Assembly (NCBI GenBank): GCA_030248215.1
Contig: JASANG010000993.1
Location: 1 to 64,000, forward strand
DNA length: 64,000 bases
Direction of reading: 5' to 3'
From: Enoplolaimus lenunculus
Lineage: Eukaryota; Nematoda; Enoplea; Enoplida; Thoracostomopsidae
Under the pieces are notes generated by a model. That model did no database searches and was not told the origin of the DNA. It worked only from the letters and a program-made list of their open reading frames with translations. The translations under genes were made by a program, and so were the position numbers. Positions 22,109 to 35,116 of the stretch are shown here, piece after piece. How positions within the stretch are numbered: position 1 is the first letter of the stretch; the number at the start of each line of letters is the position of its first letter.

Positions 22109-25100
22109 ATGAGCTGTTCAGTACGATGTTGGCTTATTTTATTAATAACAGTGACCCTTGCATTAACTGTTGCTCGACAAGTGTTTGACTTTGTTGGTCG
22201 ATTGTGGCTGTGTATGCTGATGAATTTTCTTCATATTGTTGCGCTTATTTTTGGCATTTTTGGCGTTTGCAAGCTTCATCCCAATTTTGTGACTGGTCTC
22301 TGTGTGTGGTCTCCAGTTTGGACAGCATGGAATTCGTTTTTAATATGTTATTACTTCAATGTAGGACCTTTAACTCGTGATTCAGGTAAGTATGAAATTG
22401 AACGGCGCACGTATTGCGTTTACTTTCAGTTATTCGTTTCCAACCTGTGCGAAAGTCATGGCCGTTCGGCAGTGCATCGATGCTTAGTGTATAAGTTGAA
22501 TACGTATTACACACAAGGCAGCGGACGTTGAAGCATACGTAAGTGTTGGTTTATTTGTGTAGTCATAAGGACAAAAATAGTGTTACGCAAGCATTACCGC
22601 ATATCAGGGCAGCGTATATATTGCGCTTGGAGTATGTGAAATTTCTGAGAATATTTGGCAGATTACAGTTCATATAAGAATCAAAATGCATTGAACAACA
22701 TTTTAGGTTTACTCAGTTTTGGCAAAGGTGGATTGAATTTTTGGCTACAAACTGTCGGCTGTTCGCATGATATCGAAATACAATACGGAGAACCACAAGT
22801 GGCTGTTGCTGCACTGCGGTCTTCTGTGATTACACCAATTGTTGCTGTTGACGGAAATTCAAACACAAATCAAAATGCTAAATATGATTTGGCAGATTCT
22901 GATCCAAGTTTTGAGTCTGAAAGTGGATGTGAGACTGCTAATTATATTGTTGATTACGCTTACATAGAAACAGCTCAAGCAAGTGTTCAGCTACTGCTGA
23001 CACTGTTAATATTTGCATTTGGTGTCACGTTTGTATGCAGTTTTTGTTCAAAGATAGGCCGTCAATATATTCGACGGTCGAGCAGTAACGTGCCACGGGT
23101 AGCTATGGAATTGCGTGATGCAAATATTATTAATGGAACACATCAATCAACGATTGGTACGCTTGGACAAAGAACGAGTGGTAACCAGTTTTCCCGATGT
23201 GATATGCCACAAGCTTATCGTAGAAGCGGTGATAATACCTGCGCGGCTGGCTATTTAAATGTGTCTATGGATGAGGTAAGCATTCTTATTCTCAAATCTA
23301 TGCATCACAATAAGCAGCCACAAAAATTACATTCAAATACAAATACACCCCCGCTCAAAAAAAAAAAAAAAAAAAAAACCAAAAAAAAAAAAAAACCACA
23401 CAGCTGGTACACATATACATTCGGTTGACATCCGGTATCGGTTGTGATAAAAAATTTAATAATCTGTTCTGGTATGATATAAAATTAACATACGGTGAAT
23501 TCATGCCAGTAGCTGAAGAAAATAGTGTCAAAAACTGTTGTTTTGACGTAACAAATTTTAAACAGTGGCCGTGGCTTTATTTCAAAATTGATATATTCTA
23601 TATGGTAATTTAACATGAAATTTTCTGTTCGAAAAAAGCGAAATTAGGGTTATTTTTGTAAGCCATGAAAGTAAGACTCTGTAAAGTATGATATGGTTTT
23701 CATGTGTTTAATATTTAAAATACTGAAGAAACATTGGTCAAGAATCGCGCTGTTCGTTTTTAATTTACACTCTGGTCATTTTTCGTCTTTTGTTGACGGA
23801 AAAATGGACAGCCATTTGAGCTATGGGTGCCATTTTGGCGTCCAAAATAAAACTCATAGAACACATAAAATAGTAGATAGCTTACGTGCAGTATTCAATT
23901 TCATACACTTGCAGTTTCTAACAAACAATAAACAGTTGTCTTGATAACGCATATACGTATACCTATATTTGAACTTATTCGACGGGTTGCCATTACGTGC
24001 AAGTTTTCTTTTTCTAGGACACACGAGCTATGCCTCAAACATCTTTAAGTCTTGCGCAGCGTGTCGCAAACGGTCTTGTAGCTCCGGCTACAACACCAAA
24101 TTTAAAATCGTCTTCAAATGTCAAGTCGAAGAACAGTATTAATTCCACAACAGAAGCAAAAACTCAAAACGTTATGACAAAAAATGTTGCCAGTAGAATG
24201 TCTTCTAACAAAAGTCGCAAACGGTCTGCAGACCAAAATGATTCTGCAAGCCATCGCAATATGCTGGTATGTTTGAGCGCTAGCGCCTTTATTGGAATCT
24301 GCAGTAGACATTTGCATAACATGTCGAAATTACTTAAATTTCAAAATTGCCCTCTAGAAATCGAAAAAAATTAAAATCATAAAATTTCATTATAAAGTAA
24401 CACTCCGTTTTGGAAATTGTACACCCGTGTAAAAAGAAATTCGTGCAGATGTTAGAAACTTTTTGATTTTGGTTTGGTTCATTCACAGTTACTTCCGAAT
24501 CATTCCAATGTCGAAATGTAACATTAACATAAGGGTTTCAGTTCAGACAGAATTTTGATAACAATTGGTTGTTTGAGCGTATTGCAATGAGCAACGGTGA
24601 ATATATGTTAAAATGTTTAGTTTTTATACTAGTGTAAAGGTCCGTATTATCAAATGCGTATAGTGCCTATTACCAGTTATTGATAGGTTTTTAAAATAAC
24701 ATACTCCTGTAGTTGCAAATTTCATAAGTTGCCGGAGGTAGGACAAATCAAATCTGAAAAATGTGTGGGATTGGGAAATCAGTATTCAGTTGTTCAAAAG
24801 TTACAAAACAAATCGCCAATTGGTGATAGGTGGTACACACGTTTGATAATATTGGCAAAAATCTGTCACCGACTGACAATAGGTGCTATGTACAGTTGAA
24901 AATGAGGCTACTATTTTAAGCACCACGATAGTGACGAAAGCAGTAATAGTCGTACAGCAATGATTGATGTGTTAGAATCTTCACCTGGTGCTCAACGACG
25001 CCTAACAAGACATAATCGTAGATCCAGTTTAGATTCGCGACAGCGGCCCAAACTTCAAGTTGAATCAAGTATTTGTGAACCGGCATTAAAAGGTTCCGAA

Positions 25101-28100
25101 GCTCAAGATACGGAGGTTACAGCTGTAAGAACGTTTGAAAAACGTCATAATCGTAGGCATTCGTATCATGGAGATCGGATGCGGCAAAGAAATAAACAGA
25201 AACAAAAGGCAACGCGTGATGCAAGCAGCGAAAGTAGCTATAATGAGTCAAATTGCGAAAAGCAACGAAAGAGCATTGTACATCCACATTATAGAGGTCA
25301 AACTAAAATCTGTCACGAGCCAAATCCGGAACAGACCAGTAATCGGATCCATTTGAATGGATTGAGTTCAACGTATGTTGAATTTAAATTGGTTTTGTTT
25401 AAATTGGTAAACTAGAGGCGGATTGCGAGTAGCTGGTTTTAATTTGGAATTGAGATGGTTTTTAACTGGTTGCACTGCGTTCAGGAACAGTAATTGATTT
25501 TTGCCGAAACAGGAGCCGAAATTCAGAATAGATACTGACGCTAACTTCGCTTCTGTGTACGCTATCCAAAAGTGAAAAATGTGACGTTTGCGTTAATGTT
25601 TTTGGCTTGTAAGTGTTAGCAAAAGGGTTTTGGTAAGCAAGTATTGACAATTACTGCACAAGTAACAGCTTCAAGTTAGTGGTTTTGTTTCTGAACATTT
25701 TAGAATTCAGAATTTTATATTTTGGAAATTGTTTCAGATTTAATGACAACGACACTAAATCTAATCGTCGGATATCGTCTGCTACTGATACGACAGCTGG
25801 TTCATCGTACGCTGTGGGCAACAGATTTTATCTTCCTGGCAAAGGTTCTGGCTCAGAAAGTTGTGCAAGTTTCCATTCTGCGACCACAGTCAGTGAAACG
25901 AACAAAAATTCTATTTTTGAAAAAGCAAAATTGCCAAATTCCCAAAGACAAGAGTCATTGTATAACCAGCATGAATACAAATCCAATAATGACATAGCTA
26001 ATGGATTTACGGATTCTAAAAATCAAGATGATTGTCATTCGTCACTTAAGCAGGTGCGTTGTGCCTATACATCAAATTATTTTTTGGGGAACTGTTTTCA
26101 TTTTCATTTTGGCTTATTAATTTGCTATCGACAGGATATAACCACAATTCAGGGTGCGTTATTTTTCACTATTTGGTTCCAAATATGAATTTCGGTATGT
26201 GTTGATTGGATTTTCCGGTGTTTTCGGGGTAGATGTGTTTTTTCAAAATGTAAGTTTCAAGTGTATTGAAAAAATTTTATTTAAAACGTAGTCATAAATG
26301 AAAATATCGCTCAAATAATATCTTACGCCCTACTAAATCTTGCAAATTTGTATCTTTGGAAACCAATTCCGTTTCGATTGTGAACGGTTGACGATGGGAC
26401 CTAACGTCTCAAAAACTATACCGCAATCCTTAAGTAATTTGGGTATCTATTATAACGGGTAAGTGTTGTTTTTCTTTTTGTTGGCAATATTTTTTTGTTT
26501 AAGATTACCTCAATACAAGATCTTGTTGCTGGGATTACAAACAATACGAATAATGTTTACACTAACAACGATTTACCGTCTGCTGCCGTAGATCAAAGAC
26601 GCACTAAAAATATTGAAAATAGACAAAAATTATCTCTGGACTCGCGACCTGTCTATTTTGATGGAGGACAAGGTGTGAACGGGGTCTATGGAGAACCACA
26701 GATTCATAGTGGGTATAAAGTAAATCACTCCAGCGCTACAGGTAGTATAAACCAAGGCACACAATCGATTATAAGCGATGGGTCCGTCTCGACATTTACT
26801 AGTCTACCTCCGCCTATATCAGAAGATGAAATGATGGTCTCAAGCCAAGAGATGGTAAATAAAAAGCCGTTTCAGTCTGTGCAACTGCCACAAGCTATCG
26901 GAAGCACGAGAAATGATAGTGATACAGTCAAGTAAGTTCAGAGTGTATTATTTACTTTTGAAACATTTCTGTAGGTTGTTTTGTCGATTCAGAAGCAGCA
27001 TTATATGTAAGTTGAGTGGTAACATAGACTCAGATTCGGATTGGGCAAAAATTTACGATTCGGATTCACATTTGGGTGTAAAAAACCATATCGAAAAACC
27101 GAAACCAACAATGTTCGGCAGCATGTTTTTTGATTTTTAAACAATGAAAAATTTTAAATGACTTGTTATAAAAATCAATACACTTGTTTCACATCACAAA
27201 CCTCAGAACTGAGGTCGGTCACGAAATATATTGCGTTTATGATTTATGCGGCTTTCATTACGTTGATATTCTGGAACAAATTATAGAGATAGCTCATAAC
27301 ATGAACGATTCTGAGTCGTCAAATTAGCAATGGATTTGGATTCGGATTCGGTCAAACCGGGACTTAGTGCCACCCTGATATAATATGCAGCGGTACTGGG
27401 TGTCCGATTAAAGGTTTATTTTTAATCTAATCGGAAACTTTTAAATTTGATTATTTAATCGCCGACTTTTTTTAATTTTAGGGCCATATCCTATCCAGAT
27501 TGTGCGACACCTTTGGCATATAGTCCGTTCGCGATCAGGCGTCCAGCTCCTGATGAAAAGCCGCCAACGCCCCCGCACCACAACAACTATTTTGTCAGTT
27601 TTGATCCGAAAAGTGAGTCTCCGATTCGGTACACAACAGATGAGCAAAACTTAGCTGTCGCAAAAAGATATGATGTTGGGTATTTGAACGGTGTCGAAAC
27701 TTCAAACTCAAATGAGAGTTATCACACCAGAGCACTTCCAAAACCAGTAACCAGTGAGGTCAACCGAACTGAAGCTGGTGGAATTGTTAAGCGAGGAATA
27801 TTGAGCCCGAAAAATGCTGTACTTGGAACGACGGTTACTAAAAATGATTCGATACCTCAAATGTCAGTCTATGATAGTGAACAGCAAGGTGCCGGTAGGC
27901 ATAGCAGTGGTAGATCTGCCAAGCTATTGATTCACAATGTTCATCACAAAGCGAGGGGACCAAAGGTGGCTGCAAATGGTTTTCTTGGTAACTTAAATTA
28001 TCATCCAGGTACTACAACGACAGACGGACGGTATGAATCGTCAATTTCGAGCAATAGTTATCCTAGTGAAGAACATACAAGCAGTGCCGGAGACAGCGGT

Positions 28101-28553
28101 ATACATCGTGCTCCGTCTTCAATAGGGGGCGCGGAATCGCGGTCTCAAGCTGATTTTCCTAGTACGCAAGGTAAAGCTTATAGTGGTTGCCTTGGTGAAC
28201 CTGGTAGTACTACTACGGGTGAGATGTTTCCGCCTCCACCACAGCAGGCTTTAGATGTGACTTTGACGGATAATTCGGGTGGGAAATTTGAAATTACCGG
28301 CAGGGAACTGGGTAGGCATTATGGCGTGTCAGAAATTGCGGCGAGTTGTCAAAACAATGTTATTCCAACGTATAATTACGCTAGAGATGGGACGAATTTT
28401 GATGGTACAGATCTCACGCGAACGTATGGTAACCATTGTGATTTTGGACTATATTTAGCGGATAATAGTTTACGACGGCAAATTGATGCTACTAGAATGC
28501 CAAATAGGCCGAGCAGGCCGGCACCTGTCCCTCCGCGTCATGGGAATGTGTAG
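22109..28553 (+). CDS. NKAIN: NKAIN family protein with a very long C-terminal tail, seven exons, 1135 aa
   Basis: NKAIN proteins are plasma-membrane partners of the Na/K-ATPase beta subunit. Exons: 22109-22385, 22662-23275, 24018-24266, 24921-25372, 25738-26053, 26504-26931, 27482-28553; all junctions keep frame. The N terminus is diagnostic: RCWLILLITVTLAL (TM1), RQVFDFVGRLW, MNFLHIVALIFGIFGVC (TM2), FVTGLCVWSPVWTAWN and LICYYFNVGPL (TM3 and after). A luminal loop has NFWLQTVGC, and TM4 is about residues 199-222. Vertebrate NKAINs end soon after (about 200 aa). Here about 900 polar Ser/Asn/Gln/Thr-rich residues follow, with basic clusters (RKRS, RRLTRHNRRSS) and a Pro-rich C terminus (RPSRPAPVPPRHGNV) resembling SH3 ligands. 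Insect NKAIN is also described as longer-tailed. The family is sure; tail exons rest on splice consensus and frame. Confidence 0.92.
23359..23396 (+). repeat. Poly(A) tract in NKAIN intron 2
   Basis: About 35 A residues broken by two CC pairs. It could be the tail of an old retroposed sequence, but no body is recognisable upstream because NKAIN exon 2 ends only 83 bases before. Confidence 0.9.
24638..24856. mobile_element. Family E short inverted-repeat element in NKAIN intron 3
   Basis: Left end GGTCCGTATTATCAAATGCG, right end GGTGGTACACACGTTTGATAATA: near inverses. The same words occur at 35117-35333, 49901-50092 and about 63560-63767. About 215 bp and non-coding. It lies 65 bases from the acceptor of exon 4. 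Confidence 0.65.
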
Positions 28554-29600
28554 CGCATGATTGTGAAGGGAAAGACTTTTGATTCGATGCCATAAGCTAA
28601 AGGTAATTGTTTTGATATACGCAAGAATATGCAAGGGTGGCGTAATACTCTCTAACAATGCATTCCTCGCTCAATATTTGAGTAGTTGGATTTGTTGTTT
28701 TTGTTTCGGTTTCTGCTTAAATACTCGAATATGCAGGTGGTTATTAGATTAAGAGGTTAACATAATATAAACGGTCAGCTAGTCGATTACAGTTTAGTTA
28801 GTAGGTACAATTTGAATTCAAGCCAGTTTTCCCTAAACCAGAGCTGGTGGTTGACTCAATCCTAAAATTTTGGAGTCCTGGCTAACGAATTGGCTTTGAC
28901 TTAAGATTTACTAGTAGCCGTAATTACACCCATGTGCAACTTTGCTAAAGTGCTGGGGCTTCACACGTTTTCACAAAGTGTATGTTATGTCAAAGAAGGC
29001 ATTCGTTAACTCAGGCTCTAAAACCTAACTGTAACCCTGCGAGAGGGGAAAGCTTTACAAGAGCCGAATGTCTTTTATACAGTTACGTTGAATTTAGTCG
29101 TTTTAGCTATTATGCTTCGCTGCAATTGGTGTATATATGGACCAAATGGTGCTTATACGTTTTTGTTTAGATTTTTATTTCTTTTATACTTATTACGTTA
29201 CATTATGGTTGTTTGTATTCTGGTGATGGGTAAGTCTTTGATATATGCTATGCCTTGAACATCTGTTTGTATCAGTTAGCAGCTGGGCTGGTTTAAATAC
29301 ATTTTTTATTTGATAAAGTTTGCATTCCAGTAGTTGTTGTGGTTGTCTTGAGTAACAAGTGGCATTTAAATCTGTCCTGTTGTCAGCTGCGACATATATA
29401 CATTACGTTTTATAGACAGCGATATTTTAGTCTTTCATGCTTCTGTTTGTCGACCAAATTTTAATATTATGTTGTTTTATAATTGTTATATTATGTAATT
29501 TTTTTATTTCTGTTTGATATATGTTTAAACCAGTCATTGGTTTGAAACCCTGGTCCATATTCCGTTGACTTCTTCAAATTAATTTTTTTTATTATTTCAA
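28554..29600. other. 3' flank of NKAIN and intergenic sequence
   Basis: The first about 120 bases are the stretch also copied at 10160-10270. No gene or clear polyadenylation signal was recognised. The rest is AT-rich without recognisable repeats. Confidence 0.4.
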
Positions 29601-29968
29601 ATAACATTCCAAAAGCCTGCCTACTGATTTGCCTCCAGCTCCGGCAGAAAAACGGCCTCGGCTCCTGTAGAATTTTGCCTGTGGTTCTAGCAATTTTGGC
29701 AGTATAGTTTTGCATAAGTTTGCAAAATTTATCTGTTTAGCGTGTTTCGTTTTCATTTTGTCGCAATTTGCAGGAAAGAATTTCCGAAATTTTGCAGAAA
29801 ATTAGCGTTATAACCCAAACAACTTAACAACATATTACAGATATTAGCTAAAATTAAGTAATTAACCATTATTTTTACTACCTAATTTCGCCTCACCTCC
29901 GTCTCCGGCAAGTTTCGTTGACCTCCGGCTCCGGCAAGTTTTCACCTCCGGTTGCACCCTGCTGCCCA
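29600..29968. mobile_element. Family F-like element, right end clear
   Basis: Ends with CCTCCGGTTGCACCCTGCTG at about 29948-29967 after a run of CTCCGGCAAGTTT words. The left part has GCCTCCAGCTCCGGCAG (29630). The words are repeated in inverse at 31030-31160 and 60500-60600. Confidence 0.5.
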
Positions 29969-30554
29969 CTGACTGTAAGCGTCCCAAGCTCTAAGTCCTC
30001 CAGCATCCATGTCTCCCAATCTAATGGAGACGCCCCTATATTGAACAAGGACTGAAATCATAGTTAATCTTACTTTTAGGGAAGCAACATAAGCAGCCTA
30101 AGTATATGCTTAAGCTTAGTAAATTTGCACTATTGACACTGCATATTAGCTGGTGTAAAACTTATTTTTACAATTAAAAACTCCCTTTCGTTACTTGACT
30201 ACTGATATTGTGAAATGAAGTGTGTTATTCCTTTTTTGCAATAAAATTGTAAATATGTATTTTGAATTGTTTTAAAGTAAAATGTTGTTCCTGGTGTGTG
30301 TATATTGGAGCGATGTAGCTTTCCGTTTACAGTGAACTATAACAAGTGTATATAACTTCTGCAACCACTAGAGGGTATCAGATATCCGCTGCCGGTAAAA
30401 AATTTGTGCCCGTTTCCGTTATTGAAATAACAGAAATTCTGTTATTTTTACGTTCAAAATTAATTATTTATCACGTATGGAACTCGCAATTTTTCTTTAC
30501 AGATAAACTACAATTGCTTGAAATGAAACAAAATCCATCTTTAAAATTTCGGCC
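29969..30554. other. Intergenic, scattered telomere-like words only
   Basis: AGCCTAAGTATATGCTTAAGCTTAG near 30090 looks like a fragment of a family B/C element. Nothing else was recognised. Confidence 0.3.
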
Positions 30555-30711
30555 AATGTAAAGAACAGGGCGGAACAGTATTATAAGCTTATTCCTACAC
30601 CTAAGCCTAAGCGTAATAATGAGTTTATGCCTAAGCCTAAACCAAGCAAAGAATTAGTCTAAAGCTTGAGCTTGTCCCACAGAAAAACCTTCCGCTCCCG
30701 ATCTTTGTACA
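30555..30711 (+). mobile_element. Family B element: telomere-motif transposon, near complete
   Basis: Left end ATGTAAAGAACAGGGCGGAAC; right end CCTTCCGCTCCCGATCTTTGTACAT, an imperfect inverse. The interior holds CCTAAGCCTAAG, AATGAGTTTATGCC and AATTAGTCTAAAGC, in the same order as 57428-57654. Confidence 0.75.
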
Positions 30712-32192
30712 TTTCGTTTATAGTCGTATGATTGTACTAATATAAAATAAAGTTTCAAGGATATTTCGGGTTTGAACTCCGGTTCACCCAACCTAAAGTT
30801 TACGTCGTGGACGTATCTTTTAGCAGACATAATTGTTTTAAATTTTAGCAAATATTTCTTTACGACAATTTATTTTATGTGCAGTTCACAAGTTACTGTC
30901 TATACGCAATACCACAAAACAATCCAAATTATGTAGAAAATGCTTAAATTGACTAACATATAAAAACAGATTTTATTAGGGATTTTAGAGCAGCTTATTC
31001 GCTTAGGATTAGGCTTAGGCTTAGGAATCAGTGTGCAACCGGAGGTCAAAAATACCGGAGCTGGTGTCGGAGGTGAGGAGAAATTAGACAGTAAAAATGA
31101 TGGTTAATTAGTTAATTTAGCCAATATCTGCAATATGTGCAAAAATTTTACCGGAGCCGGAGGCCGATTTTCTGTGGGCCGTTCTGCCTTGCATCCGTCA
31201 ATGGTTTATGAAATTTTTCATATTTATACAAATTCAGCTTATTTTTTCATTTTTTAGTTTCTCCTACGATGATTAACTGCAATAGCAAAACCAAAAACTA
31301 AAAGCACAGAAACGTCTAATAAATTGCTCTACTCCGAATCTCTTAAAATTTTATCAATACTTTTAATTTATCTTTCACCTGTATCTTTTTTTGACGTTTT
31401 TGTCCACAAAGTTTTAAGTTACAAAAATGTGAATTGTCAACAGAGTCTGCAAGCGCGGTAGCGAAGGCCATTTCTAGACAGGGCAAACTAAATTTTCGTT
31501 AATTTTTCTTTTATTAAATGAATGTTGTCGACAAAAATTTTGGAGTCTAAAGCGAAGATGTCTGTACCCTGCAATCATCCCACCGTAGTTGCAACCCTAC
31601 TTTTTCAGCCGTTGTCGACGGGCGATGACAAAATTCCTTTAGAAGTTTCATTTTTAAAGCGTACCTGTCCTTTATCCCGAACTTTGCGTATTGTGTATCT
31701 ATATTTCTAGATGTATATATAATATATATAATTATATATTATTTATTTATATTTATTCATATATATGTATTTATGTTTTATGTTATAAATTGTGTTGGAT
31801 ATATTTCAATGTTTTGTTCCCTCAGTGAAGAAATTTAACATAATCCTTGTTGTTTATGATGAAAAACTAAGATGCGAGTTTTTTTGGGATGAACCTTCCT
31901 GTTGTCGTAGAAGCGAGTTGTAATACAAAATTTGCAGCCAACTTTAGACGGAAGATGCCTTGAATATAAATTGTAGCCCCTTGGAACGTCGCATCGACAC
32001 CATTTGTACGAAGCAATACACAGCTGCGCAACTAAATGCAGTTTTGCGGACGGAGGTATGGCATAGGAACGCCTTGTCGCCTGTGGTACGGCCGAACCTG
32101 CAACGGTGGTGCTGGCCATTTGAAGTTTTTGGTTCCTTTTGGAACAGGCGAAACGTCTTTTGATTTCCTGATGAGCTAGTAAAATACTCGCT
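30712..32192. other. Intergenic with a TTAGGC tract and family F-like words
   Basis: At 31000-31030 GCTTAGGATTAGGCTTAGGC stands next to GTGCAACCGGAGGTC, a family F terminus. At 31700-31790 the sequence is (TA)-rich low complexity. Open frames at 31522-31710 and 31835-32163 show no recognised domain. Confidence 0.35.
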
Positions 32193-32390
32193 TCAGTAGC
32201 GGATCCAGAAATTCTTAAAACGTGGGTGGAGCCGAGATGATATTGAAAAAACGCCCCGCGACTGAAGCGAGTCCGAACCTTAATTTTGTACTAAGCATTA
32301 AACACATCATCTTTTTCTTGATCCCTGTTGTGGGGGTCCATGCCGTTGGTGCCCCACGCCGTCTTGAATCCGCCAGTGAGTAGCTTGCAT
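32190..32390. mobile_element. Short inverted-repeat element with GGCGGATTCAAG-type ends
   Basis: Left end CAGTAGCGGATCCAGAAATT and right end CTTGAATCCGCCAGTGAG are near inverses, about 195 bp apart. The interior includes GTGGGTGGAGCC and GGTGCCCCACGCC. Non-coding. Confidence 0.55.
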
Positions 32391-33363
32391 CGCATTTCGT
32401 TTATTTCTTATACGGACTCGATATTTTAAGTAGTTTTAATCCAGAAAACGTTTTATAAGACAACACAATTGGCTGGCTATTAATTACAACCTGTTCTCAT
32501 TGGCTCATTCGCAATCAGTAATGAAAACCGAATTTTTATTTCAACCAATCATTTCTATTTATCTCAATTCCATAAAATTGAGTTCAAACTTAATGCTGAA
32601 ACACGCTGGGCCGTATCCATAGCGATTAGCCACATAGGGGTATTATGGTTTAGTCTCATCTGGAAAACTATTGCGCCCCCCCCAGAAAGGATTTTTACGC
32701 TGCATGCAATCGCGTTCTGTCATTCCTATCGCAATAGGTTAACCCCTTCGCCCTACGAGTGTGTTGTGCTGACTATTGTAAGCATAGAAGTACTACTAAC
32801 ATATGCAAATACGAACCATATGAAAATTGAAATTCCAGGAACATATGAGTATAAATTCAAAACGAAATTTTTCTATTATAAACTGCTTGCACTACTAAAA
32901 TGTTCTGTGTTCAGAGTGTATAACGTTTGTGATAATATAAAATATTGGAAAATTTACAAAAAAGGCCTACTTTTAGCTTAAAACAGTGATTTGTTTTTGA
33001 AATTCGGCAACGGTTTAAACATTTATTACGAATTTTTCAGTTTTTAAAAGTTTGAATTTTTAGCTGTACAGTTTTATAAGGCCCGTGTTACTTTGAGGGG
33101 TGTCCCGATTTTAATATACGTAGCACAGAATAGGTTCAATGTTTTAGGTTAGTTTTTTCGAGTAGTCTTTAGGCAAATGTTCTATATTAGAAGCAGCGAT
33201 AAATGCTTTCAGACGGGTACGACACATTTGGAAATTAATTTTCTTTACAGCTTCGGGTTGCAACCAGGGGAGACCTAAGTGATCAACGCAGTCATGCCCC
33301 TCCCGCGATGAGTTTGCAACATTTTGTGTTCATTAAATACAATGCATATATACACAAATTTTG
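32391..33363. other. Intergenic, no gene recognised
   Basis: A family C left terminus (GTGTTACTTTGAGGGGTGTCC) stands alone at about 33087. The open frame at 32766-32981 is AT-rich with no known motif. Confidence 0.35.
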
Positions 33364-33540
33364 GCCGTGTTACTTTTAGGGGCGTCCAGGTTTCTGGTGG
33401 GTCTGTAAAAGGGTAGGTTAGATTCTAGATTACATTTTTAACTTAGGCTTACGCTTAGGAACACACTTTTGTAGCGCTTAGGCTTAGGCTTAGGAATAAG
33501 CTTAATCTATTGTTACGTCCCTAAAACTTACAGCCTAAGT
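33364..33540 (-). mobile_element. Family C element: second telomere-motif transposon family
   Basis: Left end CCGTGTTACTTTTAGGGGCG then CCAGGTTTCTGGTGGGTC; interior GCTTAGGCTTAGGCTTAGG; right end TTGTTACGTCCCTAAAAC. It is the inverse of the complete copy at 59386-59573. Confidence 0.7.
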
Positions 33541-34414
33541 ATCAGTGATACTGGCCCAGTATTAAAAGTGCGCCCCCTGAAAACGAGATAGCTATGGGCC
33601 CCATAGATGACATAAAATTTTTTTGGCGCAAGGTCGACTTTTCGCTTAGTGCTCATATGCCAGGCCATTATTGTATATTTTATAAACCTGAACCGCGAGA
33701 GCAGTCATTTTAATATCGCTAGATTTTGCCTCGAAATGCTGAAATTTGTTCGATATTTTGATAGAAAAGTTACTGAACAACACATATGACGAAAGGTACG
33801 GAATATGGACCCGCCGTAAGAAATTAGACACGACCGAAGCGAACGAAAAGCAAAACGTATTGTTGTATCCACCAATCAAGTGATATTTTCAATTTTAGGG
33901 ACGCTATACTCGGCTCCGTAAATAATAAAAACTCATGAGAGAAGCGAACGAGGGGTTAGACGTAATTTTATCTCATATTGGAAGCTGTCAATTTTGGTTG
34001 ATCCTAATCCGCGCCTCCCAATTTTGGAGAGTGGTGAGAATGGCAGTATCAATGCGTTACACAGACGGTCTTAAGGCTGTGGGCCAACAAGGAGCTTCCA
34101 GTGTTTAGCTGTATTTGCTAACTTTTCTAATTCCTGCTTAAAATGTAAATAACAGCTACATTATATACAGAGCGTTAGATTTAAAATAGTGGTTTTGTTT
34201 ACATATCAACTATTTTGAACAACGTTAAAACTACTTGACTCTAAAACTGTCTACTGTTTGGTATAAGCATTTGATTTTAAGCTTGCAATTCGTTCTGATT
34301 TGCTCAAAAGAAAATATGTTTTAAAATATTAAAATTTACCAAAAATTGTTTTAGTTTGTTTCATTTTTCTAAATGGCGTACCGCATTTTATTCCGGCCTA
34401 CAATTACTAAAACT
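33541..34414. other. Intergenic, no gene recognised
   Basis: Contains the short words CGAAGCGAACGAAAAGC and AGAAGCGAACGAGG that also occur near 41376 and, inverted, near 53990; they look like pieces of one dispersed repeat. Nothing else stands out. Confidence 0.3.
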
Positions 34415-34946
34415 TTATTCACACGTGCAAGTTTTTGCTGCGACAACTTGCAGCTGCAAATTGCACGCAGAACTTACATTTTTTCATCAGCCAATAAGAT
34501 AGTGGATGCAATAAATTCAGCGAACTTGCGTGATTATTCACACATGTGAACTAAATTCCAAGCTATGATTTTTAACGAATTATTTGCAACTGCAAGTTTT
34601 TCGAACGCGATTTTGGACAAAACTTGCAAGTGCAAGTTGCAGCTGCAAGTTCTCGCTGCAAGAACTGGCATGTGTGAATAGGACTTTAAGCGCTATTCAC
34701 TCGTGCAAGTTTTTGCTGCGAGAGTTGCACGCAGACCTTGCAATTTTTAAACAGCTAATGAGAAAGCGCCTGCAATATATTCAATAAACTTGCATGTTTA
34801 TTCGCACATGTGCGCTAAATTCCTAACTATAATTATTAATGAATTATTTGCAGCTGCAAGTTTTCGAACGGTATTTTGGATAAAACTGGCAAGTGCAAGG
34901 CGCAGCTGCAAGTTCTCACAGCAAAAACTTGTACGTGTGGATAGGG
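34415..34946. mobile_element. Family H: two tandem short inverted-repeat elements
   Basis: Copy 1 (34415-34681) begins TTATTCACACGTGCAAG and ends CTGGCATGTGTGAATAGG; copy 2 (34692-34946) begins CTATTCACTCGTGCAAG and ends TTGTACGTGTGGATAGGG. Inside, CTGCAAGTTTTTCGAACG and GTGCAAGTTGCAGCTGCAAG recur, making each copy a long palindrome. They stand ten bases apart in the same arrangement. Confidence 0.8.
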
Positions 34947-35116
34947 CTTATATTTAGCCGCGTCCAATCATAAATCACTTTCTACACCAGTGCTTAACAA
35001 TTGGTGTAATTAGAAATATAAACACTTTTTTTACGTATTAGCAATATCATTTCTTGAAAACGAAACAATTAACAAGCGTCGATTGCCAATGCAAATCTTC
35101 CCATCGGTGTTTACTA

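Noticed and set aside
26135-26153. Possible 19-base microexon in NKAIN (acceptor ACAG, donor GTGCGT)
   Set aside because: Exon 5 ends in phase 0 and exon 6 begins in phase 0; adding 19 bases would break the frame.
26394-26458. Possible NKAIN exon ending in a strong donor CGG|GTAAGTG
   Set aside because: No acceptor was visible upstream, and joining to 26504 in the required phase meets a stop codon.
32176-32200. CTGATGAG word suggesting a hammerhead ribozyme
   Set aside because: No matching GAAA core and stems at the right spacing could be found.
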